NCBI RefSeq assembly: GCF_964340395.1
Contig: NC_135565.1
Coordinates: 18,714,209 to 18,778,208, forward strand
Source: Glandiceps talaboti
Lineage: Eukaryota > Hemichordata > Enteropneusta > Spengelidae
Length of the DNA stretch: 64,000 nt
Direction: 5' to 3'
Shown here: positions 24,421 to 64,000 of the stretch, one piece after another
Position numbering within the stretch: position 1 is the first letter of the stretch
Layout of the letters: each line of letters begins with the position of its first letter
Notes under the pieces: model-generated
Databases searched by the model: none
The model's input: the letters and a program-made list of their open reading frames with translations, nothing else
What the model was told of the DNA's origin: nothing
Program-made: the position numbers and the translations under genes

Positions 24421-27400
24421 ATGAACATCCAATACATTGCTATGGAAGCACAGATATATTTTACCAATGTACAACATTTTTATGATATACCAGGTAACCA
24501 CCGGCTAGCTAGGGCATTGTGTATTATAAGGATGTAGCTCTAAAGAAGCATAATACAATCAGTAGTTACATTAAGGTGTAACTCTTACCATTATTTACAT
24601 TTTCTATTAAAACTATCGGAATCATAAAACCATACCAATTATATATCTCTTTGCAAAGTTCAAATGTTAGCATTATCTTAAGGAAGATGTTCTTAATATA
24701 AAAACCTCAGAAATAACACAAGTGACTCAGAGAAAATGTAAATATTTTATTCTGAATTTGAATTTTCATATCCCTACAAAATGTGTACAAACAGACTAGA
24801 GACATCAGATTGTCGTTACTTGAATCACGACACTATAGCTGTGCTTTTTCTCAATCAGTGATTTAGCTAAGATTTGGAACAGAAGTATGAAAGCTGGTAA
24901 AACGTGCATTGATTTCTATACCTTCTATCATTGTGATGAGGCACCCTTGTAACAGAATGAGAAATTTGGTAAAACTAACTGTAGATTTCCAATTTTGGTT
25001 GGGAACCACAGTAAACACTGCAAGAACTTACAGGTAAAATTGTACCCACTCAATACCACCCTTAACAACAACACTACATATTTGTAGCTTGTATTGTAAC
25101 AAAAAAAAACGTCTGAACTACTATCTCGGCACTATACCATAAAGAATACACCTTTGTTTTCTTTACCACTTGAAACAACTGTTCAGGTGGTTGTTTTTAT
25201 AGGAACAGTTCCAAATGAATAGTCGCAATGTCATTGACATAGCATGTTAGGTTGAATATACTTAAGAAAAAAATAGAAATTTCATGAAATTTTCGAAGTC
25301 AGAACAAAGATCTGAAAACATCAAGGAATTTCATAGTCAGCATAGTACTTCCGTGTGTATGTTTCAAATAAAGTGATTACCTGCATACACGAAAATGTCA
25401 ATTGTGTAGCATTGTGTAGAATCCATGCTGTCCAGATCCATACAATGTAGCTTAATGTTAAAGAAGTAAAAGGCACGCTAGAGCTATTCACTTGTCATGA
25501 GGTATAGAGTATAACTATGTTCACGGATATGGAAAAGAGATATTATCTAGTTTCTGAAGTATAATTATTATTATTACAGAAAATATTAATCTTGATAAAT
25601 TGAAAGTAATAATCTTGGAAAATAAACTGACATCATTGAGATTTCTACTTTAGCAATGTGCCTTTTTCTAGATTTAAACACAAATTTGTTGTTTGTCAAA
25701 ATGATAAACAATGGATTTTCTTAAGTAGTATTAGGAGATCACCGGTCACAATTGTTGCATGTCAGTATCGTACTAGTCTTGGTCTGGAGGCTATCTGTGA
25801 CTTCAAATCTCATCTCTTAGATTCAAAACCTTTAAACTAACTAGTCTAGAAGCTATCTTTGGCTTTGAATCGAAAGATCTGAGTTGGTAATATTCAGATT
25901 TAAAACCTCAGATAACATCTCAACTAGTATCATACCAAAGTGGCCTAGAGGTCATATACCGGTACAATTTATATAATTATGCATGCATGTAGCATCAGTA
26001 AGATTCTCCACGTATATTTCTTGACCAATCACATCGTCTCATTCTTAAATTGAGAGTGGTAGAATGTTGTCAGCTTTAATGCCTCCAGTCTGTTATATTT
26101 TTGTCTTCAAGTAAAATAGCTTTGTTTTGCCAAACTAATCAGCTACAACAGTAAACCTCCTTAAGTTTAAAACAATGAGAACTTTTCAAATCGCTACATT
26201 TGCAGTCAAGTAACAGACCTCTATCCCATAGGGAATTATCTCTACATCAAGGCAAGTTGGAAAAAACACACTTCAAGATACATCAAAACACTCAAATCAT
26301 TCATTTAAAAGGAAATGTATTCCATTAACTCTGTACTTCCAGACAGAGTATGCAAACTGTTGCTGTCAGCTGTATGCAAATTAGACACGTTTGACAGATA
26401 TGTACGTTAATTTCAGCATATTTCTTTAAATCTTTAGATGGAACCCTTCAAGCAAAGAGGAAAATATGCTACATATGAGTGATAGACTGAGTTGCCCTCG
26501 TTTTGTACGATGACTTTTATGTAGAACTCAGAGTTGTCAAAAAATATGACGAGATCAAATCTCTGCTAGATTTGTATCTCCTCACCTGATGAACCTTAAG
26601 TTAAAGCTACCATAGCTGCAGCTAGAGCTCTGACATGTAACAACTTACGGGTACATGCATGTACTTTGTGATATTAGGGCATCCAACATAATTACGTTAT
26701 CTACATATAGGTGCAATATTAGACTGTAGCAATTACCTGTACATAAATTTGCATAAGTACAAACAGTTGTATTTTATAGTACAGTGTTTTAGCTGAGGGC
26801 AGTATTAAAGTAAGTAACATCTACCTTTTAGGTCTCCAGTCACTTTGTCAGGGTTTCCATACCAAATTATGGTTCATTGTATCATTGTATGGTAAACTAC
26901 TTTGATGTCAGTTTCACCCGATTCCCTCACTTTGTTACCAGGGTTTCCCAATATCTTTGAAAAACATTTAACAGGTATAATCACAGCTTTAAGTTTTACA
27001 AACCGTAAATGTGACAAATGGCAGTGATTTTTTAGAGTTTAAGCACAGTTTACATTGTATGTCAATTTCATGTTATAGTAACTGCATTCTTGCAAACCAG
27101 GGCTGATATTGCTTCCACGACACAGCAAAATATCACGGCCTCTTGACAGTGTGTCTTGGACTGTAGGAACCTTAAAAAGAAAATGTGGGTTTATAAGGAT
27201 GTGCTACTGGAGATCTGGATAGTTACTGTCGTTACAATTGTAAAAGATAAAAGTCGTGATATACTGCCTATATGTACTCCTATGAAGTGTTCAATGACCT
27301 GAGATTTAGAGTACAATAACTGCACTAGTTTGTAGAGCATGTATCTTAGTAACATTTCAGGCCGACTCCTTGGGGGAAGAGTATTTAGATTGCAATTTCC

Positions 27401-29018
27401 AAGTAGTTGTGTTAGGATTCCGTAATACACAGTGTTTGCTAATCCTGAGGTCTGCTGTGTGGAGTTTGTGCATTGTACAAAGGTGTATGTGATGTCATGT
27501 CTTCATTCTAGGGAATAGATAGGAGGATGATGACCATCAGTCACCTAACAATTAACCACTGACAGTGATATGACACAAAATCTCTGTTTTAGCTAAACTC
27601 AGTAACAGAGCTAGTAGAGACATTTGCATACCTAACTCCCCATGAATTTTTTCTGTGTTTAGTAGAATAAAGTTGATACTTGACTCACCACATCAGGAAA
27701 CAATTTCTGTGTTTTGGCAGAGCACAGTAATATATAGAAATTTGCATACCAAACTCCTGGACCAATAATTTATTTTTGAGAGAAAGTGGGTAACTCATAG
27801 CAAAACACAATTTCTATGATTCTGGGATATAATCCAGGGTTAACTAAAAACATGGAATTTTAAAGTTAATGAAATGGAATGTATGAGTTAAGATGAAATT
27901 TTACATAGTGGAAAAAAAATGCAGTGTGTCAGGGGAACTTTACAGTCCACGACATCAAAAGACCTGAAGCATCAACTGTGTATAGAACTACAAGGGAATC
28001 ATCAAAGTCGTATTGAGTTGAATGAACACACTAAATGTGGTCTGGCCAAGTTGACATAAGCAACAAGACAGCTTTGTAACAGACTATATACCCAGCAGTT
28101 TTGTTACACAGTTGAAAGTATCAAAGGCTGTTATGTAGTCGGGGTCCCGTTTACTGAATAGATGAGCCTGGCTGGCAGGTATTATCTGTTATATTAGCAT
28201 CAATTAACCAGCGGAAGCTGCAGCAAGAACAAAAGCAGCAAAAGTTTGCAAGAAGAATAAAAAGCAAGCTATTGAGAAGGCCCCTTAGGCATTTTAAGAA
28301 TGTATTTAAATTAGAATGACAAATGAGGGAGGAATCGGTTTCTCCTAAGGAAAAAAACGCTCAGTGCTATTTGTATATTTTAATGGACTTGAGACAGCTT
28401 TAGGGAAGCCATTGATTGATTGATTGATTGTACCCAGCGTGGCATCTCCTGATATGATTATGATAATTGTAGCTAGATCTTAGGTTGTAGTTATCAGACA
28501 GAATCGCTAGAAAATTAGAACACCAACTCTTGTCTCGTAGTCATACTTTTACAGTTCTACCAGGTAGTGTTACAGACTTTACATGTTTTATTGATTTAGG
28601 TTTTCGTTTGAGATATTTGCTGTCAATTCAGTCGTTTTGGATCAGCTTGGGGGAATTTTGGATAAGCTTGAGGGAAAGGGATAAATTCAACAGTGATTAA
28701 TTAAGGAGACATGAGGCATTATGTCTATAGTATTCATACAGGCAATGTGTTACAGGTGAAAGAATTTGAAAAGTCACACGTTTTCTATGTCTTACTTACA
28801 TAGTGACTGTTAAGCCATTGTGTAAGCATTCCGTGTTTCGGCTGTGGATTTAAGTGTACAGAGTAATCAGTATACCATAGTGTATTTGGTAAATATGCTA
28901 GAGTCGGTCTACATAGCTTAAATAGAAAAACATATAGTTTGACAGGGATATGGTAAATTTACAGAAAACCATGTTATCATCGCAATGTTGATTCTGAGCA
29001 TTTTGCTTCGGTATAAAA
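24421..29018. other. Non-coding stretch upstream of DNAI7
   Basis: Apart from the duplication at 25735 and a (GATT)4-5 run near 28411, I see no gene, RNA or large repeat. A distal DNAI7 5' exon or enhancer could be here, but nothing in the sequence identifies it. Confidence 0.45.
25735..25950. repeat. Imperfect duplicated segment
   Basis: TACTAGTCTTGGTCTGGAGG CTATCTGTGACTT at 25770 resembles AACTAGTCTAGAAGCTATCT TTGGCTTTGAATC at 25839. ACTAGTATCATACC with CTAGAGGTCAT near 25925 reads partly as its inverse. Old and degenerate. Confidence 0.35.
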
Positions 29019-29048
29019 AGGGAGGGGGGCGAGGAGGGGGGAGGGGGA
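29019..29048 (+). other. G-rich tract, possible G-quadruplex
   Basis: GGGAGGGGGGCGAGGAGGGG followed by GGAGGGGG. Four or more G-runs of at least three separated by one to six bases satisfy the simple G4 pattern on the + strand, about 0.8 kb upstream of the DNAI7 coding start. Confidence 0.6.
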
Positions 29049-29159
29049 TTTGGTAAAACATACTCAATTTCCAAGATGTTCAATGTTAGGGTTATAAAAG
29101 TGTAATAGACAGGAAAAGCTGATAAAATTTACTCGATTTCCAAAATGTTCTTCATTTGT

Positions 29160-29275
29160 AAGTTATGAATTGTAGACGCTTTAATAATAGTTATGAGTTG
29201 TAGACGCTTTAATAATAGTTATGAGTTGTAGACGCTTTAATAATAGTTATGAGTTGTAGACGCTTTAATAATAGA
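29160..29275 (+). repeat. 28-bp tandem repeat x 4
   Basis: Four copies of ATGAGTTGTAGACGCTTTAA TAATAGTT, almost identical, about 0.5 kb upstream of the candidate DNAI7 start. Confidence 0.95.
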
Positions 29276-29640
29276 GGTGAGATATAGTCAAATTTATTTG
29301 GTAACCCAGACATTATAAAACGCGTTGTAAGTGAGAAGTAGAAATCAGGTAAAGTTTAAATCTAACACCCTTAATAAAATTAGGTATATCTATTAACATT
29401 TAGATCATTGTACCTGATCATTTAAGCATAATTTTGGAGATTTGATTACGGCAAGTTGCAGCTGGGAACACTCTTAGTTAGAATTGACCCTGCCTTCTAA
29501 GAAAGAAGTGTTAATAGTCTGTACTCTGACATACTATTGTATAGTACAAGTTAATGCTTACACTTTGTCATTTGATGCTTATAATACAATAATGCTTTTT
29601 GACAGCTTTCCTTAAATATTTGGTATCCATGGTAACATGT

Positions 29641-29647
29641 TATAAAG
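29641..29647 (+). promoter_or_regulatory. Possible TATA element upstream of DNAI7
   Basis: TATAAAG lies about 165 bases upstream of the candidate start codon at 29805. If used, transcription would begin near 29670 and give a 5' UTR of about 135 bases. In such an AT-rich region the motif can easily occur by chance, and many ciliary genes lack a TATA box, so this is only a pointer. Confidence 0.15.
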
Positions 29648-29804
29648 TATTTATGGTGATAGAAATCAGTAATTCATAGTAATCCTTTTGATGTCGATTT
29701 ATTTGTGAGATAAATAGGCGGCTGTCAATAGAAATATTTTCATCAAAGATATTTGAAAGTAACTGCAAAGATGTATTTTGTGGCAGCTATATTCTCTGGC
29801 AGCA

Positions 29805-63210
<33,406 letters not shown>

Positions 63211-63296
63211 TTATCTCATTGATATTCGAGATGCTGAGATTACAACATTGACTCTGTGACGACAGACTTCATGAAATGAAATATCCTAGTATTGAT

Positions 63297-63490
63297 ACAC
63301 ATAGTGCTGTACGCTTGAACCCCACAATGCATGGCCATCCATAATACTGTACACTGTGACTTGAACCACAATGCAAGGCTCATTAGCATTGTGCACTTGC
63401 TTCATAATGCAGTGATAGTCATAGTACTGTACACTTGGAACCACAATGCATCAGTGGTGATAGTGTTATACTCTTTAACCACAGTGCAAA
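63297..63490 (+). repeat. Tandem repeat inside DNAI7 3' UTR
   Basis: Four degenerate copies of a unit with the core ACTGTACACTTGGAACCACA followed by ATGCA, spaced 40-60 bases apart. Cores near 63305, 63345, 63425 and 63470. Confidence 0.6.
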
Positions 63491-63915
63491 TGTTAGCAGT
63501 CTTGGAATTTCAGCACCTCTTTATTCAATATTACCATAGCATGGATTGTACATATCTACTGTAATATACATCAATTTTTTTTCAGAGATTGATATGTATT
63601 TTGAGATAAAATCTTACGACCCGTCCAATTCACTCATTCCATTCTAATTAATGTACAGGACCATTTTGACAAGTATATTTCCAACTTGCAGTGCAAAATA
63701 TTTTCAAAGAGAAATGTTTTTATATTTGAACTCGGAACTAAACTTTTTAAAGATACCTTATGTATATGATTGATTGTACATTAAATGAGATTCCCATATA
63801 TTGATTTTGATGAAACCTTTGAATTTGTATTTGTATATCATTGGTTAGAAGAGTTCTCCTGCATCATTTGAGATGTATGATTCCATCCTTACGCAGATTT
63901 ATTTTTTACTTCATG

Positions 63916-63921
63916 AATAAA
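63916..63921 (+). terminator. Polyadenylation signal AATAAA
   Basis: Canonical AATAAA about 705 bases after the DNAI7 stop. It is followed 30-60 bases on by TTGTTTTGTGTGTGTG, which fits the GU-rich downstream element required for cleavage. Confidence 0.75.
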
Positions 63922-63955
63922 CAATGAAAAAGGAATGACAATGCTCAGACTTGTT

Positions 63956-63992
63956 TTGTGTGTGTGTGTGTGTGTCTGTCTGTCTGTCTGTG
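63956..63992 (+). repeat. (TG)n and (TGTC)n microsatellite
   Basis: TG repeats merge into four TGTC/TCTG units directly downstream of the polyadenylation signal; probably also serves as the GU-rich element. Confidence 0.85.
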
Positions 63993-64000
63993 TTCCTGTA

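Larger units (their letters stand above)
63211..63945 (+). other. DNAI7: DNAI7 3' untranslated region
   Basis: About 730 bases follow the stop codon without another reading frame. They contain a tandem repeat at 63297-63490 and are AT-rich after that. The cleavage site is placed 15-25 bases after the AATAAA at 63916 by general rule. Confidence 0.7.

Overview
The window is animal nuclear DNA. It is AT-rich, with long introns, GT-AG splice sites, sparse coding sequence and many simple-sequence, minisatellite and foldback repeats. The overrepresented palindrome TACATGTA and scattered short interspersed repeats beginning TTGGGTTCTTATATAGCGCT suggest a marine invertebrate (hemichordate, cephalochordate or mollusc type). 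That placement is inference and the phylum cannot be fixed from this window.

One gene is clearly supported. It lies on the + strand in the right half and encodes the orthologue of DNAI7 (formerly CASC1/LAS1), the axonemal dynein-associated protein related to Chlamydomonas IC97. I assembled 16 confident coding exons (29869-63210). All junctions keep frame and all have AG/GT borders, giving 748 residues to the TAA stop, close to the roughly 700-residue family length. The order is: a basic/acidic charged coiled-coil N-terminus (exons 2-4), the conserved Casc1 N-terminal domain (exons 5-8), a very acidic Glu/Lys linker over exons 8-10, and the conserved Casc1 C-terminal domain (exons 11-17). A 3' UTR with its own tandem repeat ends at an AATAAA signal followed by a TG-rich tract. 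The initiating exon is uncertain; a tentative one (ATG at 29805) is offered.

Five small AG...GT-bounded segments (9-60 nt), all multiples of three and in phase 0, sit inside two introns. They are candidate cassette microexons that would lengthen two specific points of the protein.

Positions 1 to about 29600 contain no gene I can support. They are filled by minisatellites (4.7-5.3, 9.66-10.3, 10.7-11.5, 13.2-13.6, 16.2-16.6 and 23.8-24.4 kb), microsatellites and dispersed repeats. The 13.6-kb second intron of DNAI7 (29966-43535) is equally repeat-rich. It carries a (TC)52 tract, a SINE-like element, a TA-flanked foldback element with about 90-bp arms (36597-36947) and a second inverted-repeat element (40265-40700). 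The most unusual structure outside the gene is a tandem array at 13.2 kb whose 117-bp unit is made of the two inverted ends of a foldback element also found as a solo copy at 23 kb.
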